A stretch of 64,000 nt of DNA from Echinicola rosea (GCF_005281475.1 NZ_CP040106.1:1803501-1867500); one strand, 5' to 3'. Positions 1 to 9,996 are shown, counted from the first letter of the stretch. A program made the numbers and translations. The notes: generated by a model from the sequence alone, not told the origin.

Positions 1-386
1 TTTATACTAAAAATAAGTCGAGCTAAGGTTTTTTGGTTTTGCCCTTATTGCCGATATCACAGGAGCTTGGCAAGCCAGCCTTTCGACGGTCCCAAACACG
101 AAGCTTCCAAGGGGGGAAATTGGGAAGTGATGGTGGATGTTTTCAAACCTCAATTGCTACAAATATTATATTGTAATAGTGGTAAAATCATTTCTTTCAT
201 AACAGTCCATAACGGTTTTGCTTTTATTTAATTATAAATTGATTTGAAATTTGTCATTTTAATTTAATGAGTGGCAAATATTACGGGTTCCCAGTATAAA
301 GGAGAAGCACCAGCGGTTATTGAAATCGTTGATACCCACTGGTTTATTAAAAGTTAAAATTCAATTCAATCCCAAAATAATCAATT
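1..386. other. Intergenic region upstream of the PKD gene
   Basis: No coding frame that I can support. Bases 1-30 match the right end of the 173-bp dispersed repeat found at 2103-2275 and 50258-50430, so the window opens inside or just after another copy. The rest is AT-rich leader. A box at 276-306 (core CCAGTATAAA) is shared with the region upstream of the fasciclin operon and is listed separately. Confidence 0.6.
276..306 (+). promoter_or_regulatory. Shared upstream box, copy 1
   Basis: AAATATTACG, then a 5-nt spacer, then CCAGTATAAA and AGAA, about 80 bp before the PKD start codon. A closely similar block lies at 2740-2770 before the fasciclin/SusCD operon, with a spacer one base different. 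The preceding bases (CATTTTAAT, GAGTG/AAGTG) also resemble each other. It may be a promoter or an activator site common to both transcripts. This rests only on two-copy similarity. Confidence 0.4.
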
Positions 387-1871
387 ATGAAAAACCATTA
401 TGGAAAATTAAGGTATTTAGCGATCCTCGTGTTATCGTTTGTACTTTTCACATCTTGTAAAGAGGATGATACGGAGCCGGTCAGACCAACAGCAAGCTTC
501 ACCACCGCTACGAATGAGTTGGTGGCTACTTTTACCAACGCCTCGGAAAATGTGGCGTCATATTCCTGGAATTTTGGCGATGGCAATACTTCCACAGAGG
601 AAAGCCCCAACCATGCTTATGAGGCTGCGGGTATTTATACCGTCGTTTTGACCGGTGAAGGAGCTGACGGAACCATTGTGGAAGCCGATATGGATATTAC
701 GATTGTTGAAAACCTAAAGGCCGATTTTGGGTTTGAAAGTGAATATCTAACCGTAAACTTTACCAATTCATCCGAAAATTCTGTCTCCTATTCTTGGGAT
801 TTTGGTGATGGTAATACCGCTACAGAGGAAAACCCTACCCATGTCTATGAGGAGGGGGGAACTTACGAGGTAATATTGTACAGTACTGCTCCCGGCGGAA
901 CTACCGTGCAGATCACCAAAGAGGTGACCGTGGTAGGACCACCGATGGCTGACTTTATCGCTGAGGATGATGGCCTGACCGTAAACTTTACCAATACCTC
1001 TGAAAATGTAGTCACATATTCCTGGGATTTTGGTGATGGCAGTACATCTACCGAGGAGAGCCCTAGCCATACTTATGCGGATGCCGGGACCTATACTGTA
1101 ATGCTGACAGCCACGGATGAAGATGGTATAGTGGTAGAGACGAGTCAGGAAATTACCGTAGAAGTGCCGATTGATACTTCTCTATATACGATTGTGTTTG
1201 TTACGGACGATTCAAATGACGACGCACAAATAGAATGGCTACGGGAAAAAGGCTTCAACATAAGCACGTATTATAACGCATCATTTAATACAGCTCCACA
1301 AGAAGATATCGATATGCTTAATGCTGCCGATTTGGTCATCATTGGGCGTAGTGGTGGCTCTGCGGATTTTGCTGGAGACAATAAAGTGGTATGGAATTCA
1401 TTAACGGTGCCTGTAATTCTAAACTCCCAATGGATGGGCAGGAATAACCGTCTAAACTGGTTTGACAATAACGGAAATCCAGCGGCCTTTAACCCTACAG
1501 GTGGTGAAGTGGTGACCGCCCAAATTTCAGATGCCATGGATGAGGTGTTTGATGATGTGACCATTGCCGAGGATAATACCCTCCCTTGGGTAAATCCTCC
1601 AGCAAACCTTCTTTATATCAATACCGCTTCCAATGGAGAGGTAATGGCTGCGACTGCGCCGGGCAGTGGCGGCAGTGATGAAGGTGGTGCCGTGCTCTAC
1701 GTCCGTTTTGATGCAGGGGTGGAGTTCTACTCTGGCGCTGGGGAATCTCCTGCTGGACCGAGGACATACTTTGGCTTCGGTGCTGATGAGGGTGAATCCT
1801 ACTATTGGCAGCTTACAGAGGAGGCCAAGTCGGTATATTTTGAGGAAATTCTCAGGTTGGTTTTGATGTAA
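387..1871 (+). CDS. Lipoprotein with three PKD domains and a C-terminal amidotransferase/ThuA-like domain
   Basis: 494 aa. The signal ends in the lipobox FTSC, so Cys24 is the probable lipidated residue, and an outer-membrane surface location is likely. Three PKD domains follow at about 35-107, 112-183 and 187-260. Each carries the family signature SYSW-FGDG and a P-H-Y-G-Y-V pattern, and they are close tandem copies. Residues 265-494 (starting YTIVFVTDDSNDDAQIEWL, with LVIIGRSG and VPVILNSQWM) look like a flavodoxin-like, class I amidotransferase/ThuA-type fold; I see no catalytic Cys. PKD domains usually bind glycans or act as spacers. The gene stands alone, with a terminator at 1925-1962 and a box at 276-306 shared with the next operon. 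A glycan-binding surface role is inferred. Confidence 0.85.
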   Translation: MKNHYGKLRYLAILVLSFVLFTSCKEDDTEPVRPTASFTTATNELVATFTNASENVASYSWNFGDGNTSTEESPNHAYEAAGIYTVVLTGEGADGTIVEADMDITIVENLKADFGFESEYLTVNFTNSSENSVSYSWDFGDGNTATEENPTHVYEEGGTYEVILYSTAPGGTTVQITKEVTVVGPPMADFIAEDDGLTVNFTNTSENVVTYSWDFGDGSTSTEESPSHTYADAGTYTVMLTATDEDGIVVETSQEITVEVPIDTSLYTIVFVTDDSNDDAQIEWLREKGFNISTYYNASFNTAPQEDIDMLNAADLVIIGRSGGSADFAGDNKVVWNSLTVPVILNSQWMGRNNRLNWFDNNGNPAAFNPTGGEVVTAQISDAMDEVFDDVTIAEDNTLPWVNPPANLLYINTASNGEVMAATAPGSGGSDEGGAVLYVRFDAGVEFYSGAGESPAGPRTYFGFGADEGESYYWQLTEEAKSVYFEEILRLVLM

Positions 1872-1924
1872 GCCAAGAATATAATTCTGCTGTCAGCCCA
1901 ACAGTAGGCAATCATATAAACTGG

Positions 1925-1962
1925 AAACCAGCTGCAAAAATGAATTGTGCAGCTGGTTTTTT
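1925..1962 (+). terminator. Intrinsic terminator after the PKD gene
   Basis: The 12-bp stem AAACCAGCTGCA (1925-1936) pairs with TGCAGCTGGTTT (1948-1959) and is followed by T residues. It lies 54 bp after the stop codon. Confidence 0.8.
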
Positions 1963-2074
1963 CATTTCTAAAAACCTTAGGTTCCTAGCGCCTTTGTGGC
2001 CTACCATTCATCCCAGACGATTATAACAGCGAGGTACCCACTAGTCTGGATTTGAAATGCGGACTGCTGAGAAA

Positions 2075-2089
2075 GGCATTTGTAATGCC
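2075..2089. repeat. REP-like palindrome GGCATTTGTAATGCC
   Basis: A perfect 6-bp stem with a TGT loop. The same core, arm-ATTTGTAAT-arm, occurs beside the RAYT gene (30564-30607, 31356-31400) and elsewhere in the window. An imperfect relative lies just before it at about 2045-2063. Confidence 0.6.
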
Positions 2090-2102
2090 ACCTGTTTAGT
2101 AG

Positions 2103-2275
2103 TAACCTCAGTTCGATTATAAAATCGTCACTGTGAGGCTTAGAGGTAGGCCTGAGCGGGTGGAAGCCGTGGCAGCTCGCCGCGGCGAGTTGCCACACCC
2201 TTTTCCAACCCACATCCTCCTAAAAAGGGTTCGCTATGACGCTTTTAATACTAAAATTAAGTCGAGCTCAGGTTA
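2103..2275 (+). repeat. MITE-like dispersed repeat, copy A
   Basis: 173 bp, beginning TAACCTCAGTTCGATTAT and ending GTCGAGCTCAGGTTA. The two ends are imperfect inverted repeats of each other over about 16 bp. The copy at 50258-50430 has the same length and near-identical ends. The interior has shorter inverted repeats (CTCGCCGCGGCGAG here, and ACCCTTTT/AAAAGGGT). It encodes no protein. The structure fits a miniature inverted-repeat element or a related non-autonomous repeat. Confidence 0.7.
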
Positions 2276-2739
2276 GTAAGAAAGAAGCTCGATTTAATGA
2301 AAAATGTGATACGGGGAACCGCTCTTTACCAAACGGCATTGAAAGCGGGTTTGCTCCCCTGAATAATTTCTTGCAGCGTCCCAGTAGCGATCTCATCACT
2401 CTTGTCTATTGCTGAGCACTTTGCCATATAAATATTGTACTGAACTTGCTGGACTAGGTTTTACAATTTTGCTCCCTGTTGCGATGACTCATAGAGCGAA
2501 ATTGGGGTAATTTTAGTTTTTTTTTCGTCATGATCCATTGTCGCGTAGTGCAAAAATAGTATAAGGTTATGGTAGAAAAATACCTAGCTGGAAAATAGGG
2601 GTTAAGGACCAAATAATCGTTTTAGCAGTGTATATGCTTATATTGCAACGGATGTTTGTGATTTTATTGTGCGTTTAGTCAGTATTTATATAGCCTAAAT
2701 ATTCATTTTTTCAATATAATATTTGCATTTTAATAAGTG

Positions 2740-2770
2740 TAAATAATACGCCTACCAGTATAAACCAGAA
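2740..2770 (+). promoter_or_regulatory. Shared upstream box, copy 2
   Basis: AAATAATACG, then a short spacer, then CCAGTATAAA and AGAA, about 160 bp before the first fasciclin gene. It resembles 276-306. The long A/T-rich leader between it and the ATG leaves room for a 5' untranslated region. Confidence 0.4.
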
Positions 2771-2927
2771 CACTTACGGGGGATAACTTTTTTAAATTTC
2801 GATTAGTGTCATTTTTAGGAAATAAACGCGTATTCGTGTCTTGTTTGGTCAAAATAAAATTATAGACGAATTCCGTTTTGCTTTTGAAGTGACGAAGAGT
2901 TGATTAACAATAAAACCTCAATAATCT

Positions 2928-5156
2928 ATGAACAACTTTACAAAACTGCTTTTTGCGAGTTTTTGCTTGTCAGGGGTTTTCCTGTTTGGATGCAAGGAAG
3001 AATTCGATGAGTACTACGCCCGCCCAGAAGGTCTGGAAGGGCCGGTTTATCAGGTGCTTTCCGATTCTGTTCGCTTTCGGGGAAACTTTGACCATTACCT
3101 GGCCTTGGTGGATAGGGCCGGATACAAGCAAACCCTCAGCTCAGCGGGCTATTGGACCGTATTTGCTCCCAATGACGAAGCCTTTGAGCAATATTTTCAA
3201 GAAAACGGCCTCAGCGGTATTGATGATATCTCTGAGGAGAAGGCCTATGAAATCGTTACCTATTCCCTTGTGTACAATGCCTATAGCATGAGGGATCTGG
3301 GCTATTACCAAACCGGTCCTGGTAATGACACCCTTTCTTCTGCTTTCAGAAGAAAGACGGCCTATTATAAGGGCGTTTATAAGGATGATGTTTACGGGCA
3401 AGAGCTAGATGTGGTGGATGCCAATAGAAATGGCGTGGCCACCTACAACATCAATGACAACAACAACAAATACATTCCTTATTACGTGCAGCATTACCTG
3501 GACAGGTTGAATCTGACGGCAGATGATATTGAAGGCTTTTATGATCGGCCTTATTCGGGTGCCCAAGTGGCCAATGCCAATGTTGTGCAGTCTAATGTTC
3601 CCGCAGAAAACGGTTATATCCATACCGTGGACCGGGTGATAGAGCCGATGCCCAATATTGCAGACTACCTGAAGGGTAAGCCTGAATACAGCCTTTTTAA
3701 GTCTATTCTGGAAATGGACTTCAGGAATGAAGAAAACAATACCGCAGTCAATTACGATGGGACGACCTATCCAGAACTCACCGAGCGATTTGCGCCGGTG
3801 TATGATTTGTCTGGCCCCGTCTATGTGAAGTCTTACACAGGAACGTATGCTTTTGCGCCTAACAATGAGAACTTCCTGACTGGAGGCAATGATGCCCAGT
3901 CTGATAGCTGGACGCTTTTTGCACCCAACAACGAAGCCCTTCAGCAGTTTTTGGATGAAGTGCTCTTGGAGTATTACGGGGAACTTGCCAATGTGCCTGA
4001 TCCGATCCTGTTTGATTTTGTAAATATGCACATGTGGCAGACGGCCCTATGGCCAAGCCGATTTACCTTGGTGTCCAACTTACTTAATGAAGAAGCGCGC
4101 TTTGATGCTGAAACGGACCTGGTAGAGCGAAAAGTCCTGAGCAATGGCCTTTTTTATGGTACCAACCAAGTGCAGCAAGGAAATTTCTTCTTTACCGTTT
4201 ACAGCAGACCTTATTTGGATCCTGATTACAGCATCATGCTGCAGCTGCTGAACAGCTACCGGTTTACCGTTTCTGATCCAGGGCAGAATTTTGCCATGCT
4301 CCTGATGTCCAATCAGCAGCTCAACGATGCAGGGTTTGTGTACGATCCGGGCGGGCGTGATGTGTGGACCTATAATGGATCTGCTTCTCAGGCCTATGAG
4401 CGGTTGATAAGAATGTTGGAAATGAGCATCATTAAGCTGGAGAGTCCAGATGAACTGGAAGATATTTCAGGTGAAGGCATCATGGAAACATTAGGTGGAG
4501 AATATATCCGTTATGAAAACGGTCAGTTTTTCGCGTCAGGAAATGTCGAAAGCGGTGAATACATCGATGTCAATGAAGAGGAAACGTATGAGGCTGTAAA
4601 CGGCCGTGATTTTTATACAGAAGGATTGGTTTCCTACACCGAAAAGACGCTGGCAGAGATCATCCTAGAGACACCACAGTTTGCCAAATTTGCGGAATAC
4701 CTGCAGAATTCCTCCATATATGACGCGGCAACCTTACAGATCGAAGGCGTGTCTCCGGGACAGTTTTTTACCGTTTTGGTGCCTAGTGAAGAAGCGATAG
4801 ACGCAGCGGTAGCGGCCGGTACCCTGCCAGCGGATCCTATGACCGGTGATGCGGCAGAGCGAGAGGCAATTGCGGCCTTCTTGAAGTACCATTTTGTGCC
4901 CAGAAATACCATTGTACCTGATGGGAAGAAAATCGTAAGCGAAAACGGTGAGGATTTCAGTACGCTACTGGCCTCCTTGGACGGTGAAATCAAAGAGGTG
5001 GTGATCGACAACAGTGCCGATGGCTTTCAGCCTCCTTACACCATGACGGTGACAGACCTCCAGGGCAATGTGGCCAATGTGGACATTCCTAACAGTAATG
5101 TGCTGGCCAGTTATGCAGTACTGCATCAGATTGACCGCGTTTTAGAAAGCAACTAA
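2928..5156 (+). CDS. Multi-domain fasciclin (FAS1) lipoprotein
   Basis: 742 aa. The signal ends LFGC, giving lipidated Cys22. FAS1 hallmarks repeat along the chain: WTVFAPNDEAF (76-86) with NGYIHTVDRVI (228-238), TLFAPNNEAL (329-338), and FTVLVPSEEAI (614-624) with a terminal YAVLHQIDRVL. I read three, possibly four, FAS1 units at about 40-240, 245-425, a degenerate one near 440-560, and 575-740. FAS1 domains mediate adhesion or ligand binding. It is the first gene of an apparent operon with susC 23 bp downstream. That position suggests a surface glycan-binding role like SusE/F, which is inference. Confidence 0.9.
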   Translation: MNNFTKLLFASFCLSGVFLFGCKEEFDEYYARPEGLEGPVYQVLSDSVRFRGNFDHYLALVDRAGYKQTLSSAGYWTVFAPNDEAFEQYFQENGLSGIDDISEEKAYEIVTYSLVYNAYSMRDLGYYQTGPGNDTLSSAFRRKTAYYKGVYKDDVYGQELDVVDANRNGVATYNINDNNNKYIPYYVQHYLDRLNLTADDIEGFYDRPYSGAQVANANVVQSNVPAENGYIHTVDRVIEPMPNIADYLKGKPEYSLFKSILEMDFRNEENNTAVNYDGTTYPELTERFAPVYDLSGPVYVKSYTGTYAFAPNNENFLTGGNDAQSDSWTLFAPNNEALQQFLDEVLLEYYGELANVPDPILFDFVNMHMWQTALWPSRFTLVSNLLNEEARFDAETDLVERKVLSNGLFYGTNQVQQGNFFFTVYSRPYLDPDYSIMLQLLNSYRFTVSDPGQNFAMLLMSNQQLNDAGFVYDPGGRDVWTYNGSASQAYERLIRMLEMSIIKLESPDELEDISGEGIMETLGGEYIRYENGQFFASGNVESGEYIDVNEEETYEAVNGRDFYTEGLVSYTEKTLAEIILETPQFAKFAEYLQNSSIYDAATLQIEGVSPGQFFTVLVPSEEAIDAAVAAGTLPADPMTGDAAEREAIAAFLKYHFVPRNTIVPDGKKIVSENGEDFSTLLASLDGEIKEVVIDNSADGFQPPYTMTVTDLQGNVANVDIPNSNVLASYAVLHQIDRVLESN

Positions 5157-5179
5157 CCCCAATAACCAAAATATTTCTT

Positions 5180-8100
5180 ATGAAGAATTTTACAAAGAAA
5201 CTGTTGTGGTTTGTCGTGGGGCTTACTTTGACCACTTCGGGATATAGCCGGGCACAGCAACAGCCCGCCCAAACCTTGGAAATCGTCAAAGGAAAAGTCA
5301 CGGACAAAGAAGACGGCTCCACCATCATCGGCGCTACGGTGGTAGAGGTGGATCGAAATGACGAAAGAACACTCCGCGGGGTAGCCACTGATGTGAATGG
5401 TGCTTTTTCCCTGAGGGTAAGCAGCAAGCAAAACCTCATCCGTGTTTCGTTTATTGGCTATAAAACAGTAACTGTTCCCATCAATGGACGGTCTGAAATC
5501 AATGTGCCCATCGAATTTCAAGTGAGTGACTTGGATGTGGCCGAAGTGACTGCCGATAAGCTGATCGATCAGGGCATGATGCAGATCGATGAGCGGGACC
5601 TGACCTCCTCCGCCACACGAGTGGATGCGGAATTGCTCGAGGAGATGTCGGCCCTATCCATTGATCAGGCACTGCAAGGAAGAATGGCCGGTGTGGACAT
5701 TGTGTCCAACTCGGGTGATCCGGGCGCTGGGATGTCCATTAGGATCCGGGGTACCACCTCCATCAACGGCTCATCAGAGCCACTGATCGTGGTGGACGGG
5801 ATTCCTTTCCAGACCAACACCTCCTCTTTTGACTTTGCCAATGCCAATGAGCAGGAATATGCGCAGCTACTGAACGTAGCACCGGCAGATATCGAGTCCA
5901 TCACCGTACTACGGGATGCGGCGGCCACGGCACTGTGGGGATCCAGAGGCTCCAATGGGGTGCTGGTGATCACGACCAAAAGGGGGAGCAAAGGCAAGCC
6001 GACCATTACGTACTCCTTCAGGGGAGCCATGACCCAGCAGCCGGATCAGATTCCGATGCTCAGTGGTGATGAGTACTCCACCCTGATTGCCGAAGGCTTT
6101 ATGAACAGCCGCGGAGTACCCTTGAACATCTCTTCCAACAAAGAGTTTTCATACGATCCGAAAGATCCTTATTACTTCTATAATTATGGAAACAATACTG
6201 ACTGGATCAATGAAATCACACAACTAGGCTATATGTTCGACCATAACCTGGCCTTGTCAGGTGGTGGGGAGAAGACCCGTTACCGGGTTTCGGTCAATAA
6301 GAACAATTCGGTAGGTACCACGGTAGGAACGGGCTTTGACCGTTTTGCGACTAGGATCAGTTTAGATTACCTTGTATCCAAGAAAATCCGTGTGATGACG
6401 GACTTGGCCTACACCAAGTCCACGACGGACCGAAACTGGGTAAACGACAATGACGGCCAAGACCGCGTACGGGGCATTGCTTATGAGAAGATGCCCAACA
6501 TGTCTCCTTATGAATATGACGAATTCGGTAACCTGACACCAAATTACTTCTCTCCGGCCAGTAACATCCAGGGAGCTTTCCCCGGTACCTACAACCCACT
6601 GGCACTGGCCAATGAAGCCACGAACAGGACAGAAAGTGACCGGATCATTCCGAAGTTTACTTTGCAATACCACATTCGTCCTGACCTGATGTTTCAGTCG
6701 GATGTAGCCTTTGACATCAATAATACACAGAGGAAAAGCTTTTTGCCGCAGGTGGCCACTGGCCTTCCGATGAACAACCAGAATGTCAACGTGGCTTCGG
6801 GAAGCGACACGGATTTCCTGATTACCCAGACCTTCAACAAACTGTACTATACGCCAGAGTTGGGTGAGGATCACAGTTTGATGGCTATGCTGTTGTTTAC
6901 CACTTATGAAGGCAGAAGTGACGGGTATGGCGTGAACACAACCAATTCCGCTTCCTCATTCTTGCAGGTACCAGGGACGGTAAACAGGGATGACAATGTT
7001 TTCCTTTCTTCCGGGACGAGTATCTCCCGGTCTATCGGCATGGTGGCCAATGTGCAGTACGGCTTCTTGGACCGCTATATTGTCAATGCCTCTATCAGAA
7101 GGGACGGAAGTTCCAAATTCGGTGAAAACCACCGATGGGGAACCTTCCCAAGTATTTCCGGTAGATGGAGGGTGTCCGGTGAGCCGTTTATGGAGGATTT
7201 GACCTGGATGAACGAGTTTAGTTTGAGGGCGAGTTATGGAGAGAGCGGTAATACACCAAGAAGGGATTATGTACACTTCAGCACCTTCTCTAACCTGAAC
7301 TGGAATTACCTTGGTGAAACCGGTGTCGTGCCCAATAACCTGGAACTGACCAACTTCAAATGGGAGAATGTGGCCCAGACCAACTTGGGGCTTAATTTGG
7401 AAATCCTTCAAAGCCGTGTGATTGTCGGATTTGATTGGTACCAAAAGCGGACTTCCGACCTCTTTCTGGACAACCTTCGCATACCGAGCACCACAGGATT
7501 TTCCAGTGTAAACATGAATATTGGCACGATGGATAACAGGGGCTGGGAGCTGTCGGTGTTTACCACTCCTTACCAAAAGGGAGACTTGAAGATCAACTTT
7601 GATTTTAACATTGCCAGGAATAAAAACATCATCCAATCCATTTCCGAGTTATACCAAACCGACAACTTGGAAGCGATGCAGTCCAATGGGAACTACTTCG
7701 TGACCATTCAGGAAGGCAATCCGCTGGGATCTTTTTACGGTTTTAAATACAAAGGCGTCTATACCGATGGTGAAGCCACGTTGGCCACAGATGCCAATGG
7801 CAATGTCATCACCGGTCCCAATGGCGATCCGGTACCGATGATGTTTACGTACCCGACCATAGCTTATGAATTTCAGCCGGGGGATGCTATGTACGAAGAC
7901 ATCAATCACGATGGCAATATCGACTATAAAGACATCGTATGGCTGGGTGATGCCAATCCGAAATTGACGGGTGGCTTTGGGCCACGGGTGACCTACAAAA
8001 ACCTCCAAATATCCGGGTATTTCAATTTCCGCTATGGTGTGGATATCGTGAACAGTACCAAGATGCAGACAGAGAATATGTACGGATATGGCAATCAGAA

Positions 8101-8464
8101 CAAGGCTGTGCTCGATCGGTGGAGAAGACCAGGTGATCAGACGGACATGCCGCGGGCACTGATCGGTAATGGCTATAACTGGCTGGGCTCTGATCGCTAT
8201 GTGGAAGACGGTTCATTTATGCGATTCAGGACACTGACGGTTCGCTACGGTATGCCAAGGCCATTTTTGGACAGAACAGGACTCGGCGACTTGAGCTTTT
8301 ACCTGACGGCCGAGAACCTGTACACTTGGACGAGCTATACCGGCCAAGACCCAGAAGTAGGACTGACGAGTTCCAATGCCAATCGACTTTTCCAGATTGG
8401 GTATGATAATGCGCGGACACCACCTACACAGACCTACACCTTGGGCATAAACGTGCGGTTCTAA
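5180..8464 (+). CDS. SusC-type TonB-dependent outer-membrane receptor
   Basis: 1094 aa, normal length for SusC. It has a signal peptide (to about residue 25), a carboxypeptidase-regulatory-like domain at about 36-113 (VKGKVTDKEDGSTIIGATV, FIGYKTVTV), a plug at about 145-265 (QGRMAGVDIVSNSGDPGAG, RIRGTTSINGSSEPLIVVDG, GSRGSNGVLVITTKRG), then the beta barrel. It ends GINVRF with a terminal aromatic residue. There is no STN domain, so no sign of anti-sigma signalling. The usual EVVVVGYG TonB-box segment is replaced by DLDVAEVTADKL, which is unusual. With the SusD 26 bp downstream it should form the import complex for an oligosaccharide. The neighbouring enzymes suggest pectin. Confidence 0.95.
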   Translation: MKNFTKKLLWFVVGLTLTTSGYSRAQQQPAQTLEIVKGKVTDKEDGSTIIGATVVEVDRNDERTLRGVATDVNGAFSLRVSSKQNLIRVSFIGYKTVTVPINGRSEINVPIEFQVSDLDVAEVTADKLIDQGMMQIDERDLTSSATRVDAELLEEMSALSIDQALQGRMAGVDIVSNSGDPGAGMSIRIRGTTSINGSSEPLIVVDGIPFQTNTSSFDFANANEQEYAQLLNVAPADIESITVLRDAAATALWGSRGSNGVLVITTKRGSKGKPTITYSFRGAMTQQPDQIPMLSGDEYSTLIAEGFMNSRGVPLNISSNKEFSYDPKDPYYFYNYGNNTDWINEITQLGYMFDHNLALSGGGEKTRYRVSVNKNNSVGTTVGTGFDRFATRISLDYLVSKKIRVMTDLAYTKSTTDRNWVNDNDGQDRVRGIAYEKMPNMSPYEYDEFGNLTPNYFSPASNIQGAFPGTYNPLALANEATNRTESDRIIPKFTLQYHIRPDLMFQSDVAFDINNTQRKSFLPQVATGLPMNNQNVNVASGSDTDFLITQTFNKLYYTPELGEDHSLMAMLLFTTYEGRSDGYGVNTTNSASSFLQVPGTVNRDDNVFLSSGTSISRSIGMVANVQYGFLDRYIVNASIRRDGSSKFGENHRWGTFPSISGRWRVSGEPFMEDLTWMNEFSLRASYGESGNTPRRDYVHFSTFSNLNWNYLGETGVVPNNLELTNFKWENVAQTNLGLNLEILQSRVIVGFDWYQKRTSDLFLDNLRIPSTTGFSSVNMNIGTMDNRGWELSVFTTPYQKGDLKINFDFNIARNKNIIQSISELYQTDNLEAMQSNGNYFVTIQEGNPLGSFYGFKYKGVYTDGEATLATDANGNVITGPNGDPVPMMFTYPTIAYEFQPGDAMYEDINHDGNIDYKDIVWLGDANPKLTGGFGPRVTYKNLQISGYFNFRYGVDIVNSTKMQTENMYGYGNQNKAVLDRWRRPGDQTDMPRALIGNGYNWLGSDRYVEDGSFMRFRTLTVRYGMPRPFLDRTGLGDLSFYLTAENLYTWTSYTGQDPEVGLTSSNANRLFQIGYDNARTPPTQTYTLGINVRF

Positions 8465-8490
8465 TTTGATCATTAAAAAAAGAAAGAAAG

Positions 8491-9978
8491 ATGTTTAAAA
8501 AATATATATCCTATACGTTGCTTGCACTGATGATCGTGGCAGGGACCAGCTGTGACAGTTGGCTGGATCAGCGTCCGCAAAACGGTGTAGTAAAGCAGGA
8601 TTTTTGGAAGACCAAGGAGCAGGTGCGCTCGGCCTTGATGGGAGCTTATGCCTCCCTGAATGGAAGCTATAGGGGATACCATCTTCCCGAGCGGATGTTT
8701 CTCTGGGGAGAGCTTCGGGGCTATATGATCGCACCCAGTACTGGCGCCAGGGATGGTGACATTCAAGTGGTGTTTGGCAATATCCAATCCACCAATTACA
8801 TCGCGGATTGGTCAGGTCTGTACGGAACCATTAACCTTTGCAATAATGTGATCGATAATGGTCCTGGAGCCTTGGAAACAGATGAGACCTTAAAGGAGGA
8901 AGACCTCAATAATTATGTGGCAGAAGCCCGGGCCTTAAGGGCGTTGATGTATTTCTATCTGGTGCGGACTTTCGGAGATGTGCCATTGTCCATTGAAGCA
9001 GTGGATAGTGACGAAGATCAGCTTACCATTGCCAAGTCCTCCCAAGCGGAGGTGCTGGAGCAGATTGTAATAGACCTGGAAATGGCAGAGGCCGACATCT
9101 TTGAGCAGCATGAAACACCTCAGGCCAGTAAGGGCAGGATGACCCGCTATGCCGTAAATGCCCTTCAAGCGGATGTGTATCTGTGGATGCAGAACTATGA
9201 AGCCGCCGCAGAAGCTGCTGATAAAGTACTGGCAGGGCCTTATGCCCTGGTGACACAGGAAAACTGGATGCGGGCACTTTTTGTGGAAGGCAATTCCGTA
9301 GAAAGTATCTTCGAAATACAATACGAAGCACCGCAGTCCAATACATTTTTTGACATGTTCAGTACCACCAGGGTTACCCGGTTTTTGGCCTATCCATCGG
9401 TATTGGAAGAAAATTTCGGGTTTAGCATTGACAGGCCCGAAGAGGTGGATTTGAGAAGTATCGATGCTTCGCTGAAAAGCAGCGGTGAAATATGGAAATA
9501 CATTGGCGTGAGTGAAACCCAGCGCCGTGAGCCTACCGACTCATATGCGAACTGGATCGTTTATCGCCTTGCCGATGTGATGCTGATGAAGGCCGAAGCG
9601 CTTTCCCAAATCGGAAGAGGAGAAGAAGCACTGGAAATCGTAGCGGAGATCAGGGAAAGAGGCGGAGCCATACAGGCTACCGAGGAGAGCCCTTCCCCAT
9701 CCAGTGCCAATGACGTCATCCGCTATGTCCTACGCGAAAGGGCCAGGGAGTTGGCCTTTGAGGGGAAATGGTGGTTTGACCTGTTGAGGGTATCCAAGAT
9801 GGACGATTATGCCAATCTGGATTTGATGTTGGATGCGGCCATTACCAATGCGCCGGAAACCAATCTGAGCACGATTTTAAACCAGCTGAGGGATACACGG
9901 AGCCATTACCTTCCCATTTATAATGTGGAGCTAAATGCCAATCCACTGCTGGAGCAGAATCCTTACTACCTCAAATAA
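8491..9978 (+). CDS. SusD/RagB-type nutrient-binding lipoprotein
   Basis: 495 aa. Lipobox GTSC gives Cys21, and the following WLDQRPQNGVVKQDFWKTKEQV is typical of the SusD N terminus. The mid-region has the family pattern YVAEARALRALMYFYLVRTFGDVPL, and the C-terminal part has RYVLRERARELAFEGKWWFDLLR with a closing LEQNPYYLK. It caps the preceding SusC on the outer face and captures glycans. It lies 26 bp after susC and 18 bp before the next FAS1 gene, so it is part of the same transcript. Confidence 0.95.
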   Translation: MFKKYISYTLLALMIVAGTSCDSWLDQRPQNGVVKQDFWKTKEQVRSALMGAYASLNGSYRGYHLPERMFLWGELRGYMIAPSTGARDGDIQVVFGNIQSTNYIADWSGLYGTINLCNNVIDNGPGALETDETLKEEDLNNYVAEARALRALMYFYLVRTFGDVPLSIEAVDSDEDQLTIAKSSQAEVLEQIVIDLEMAEADIFEQHETPQASKGRMTRYAVNALQADVYLWMQNYEAAAEAADKVLAGPYALVTQENWMRALFVEGNSVESIFEIQYEAPQSNTFFDMFSTTRVTRFLAYPSVLEENFGFSIDRPEEVDLRSIDASLKSSGEIWKYIGVSETQRREPTDSYANWIVYRLADVMLMKAEALSQIGRGEEALEIVAEIRERGGAIQATEESPSPSSANDVIRYVLRERARELAFEGKWWFDLLRVSKMDDYANLDLMLDAAITNAPETNLSTILNQLRDTRSHYLPIYNVELNANPLLEQNPYYLK

Positions 9979-9996
9979 ACCTAAAAATAATCGAAG

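Larger units (their letters stand above)
1872..2927. other. Repeat-bearing intergenic region
   Basis: About 1.05 kb with no supported gene. It holds the terminator at 1925-1962, a GGCATTTGTAATGCC palindrome at 2075-2089, a full MITE-like repeat at 2103-2275, a short AACGGCATTGA motif near 2331 that recurs at 50157 and 51127, and an AT-rich stretch leading to the shared box at 2740-2770. The AT-rich part (about 2510-2927) is probably the promoter region of the fasciclin operon. Confidence 0.6.

Noticed and set aside
3405..4031. 208-codon minus-strand frame, with similar frames at 6956-7636 and 13907-14461
   Set aside because: Antisense shadows of FAS1 and SusC genes; composition reads as reverse-complement of coding sequence and no motif is recognisable.
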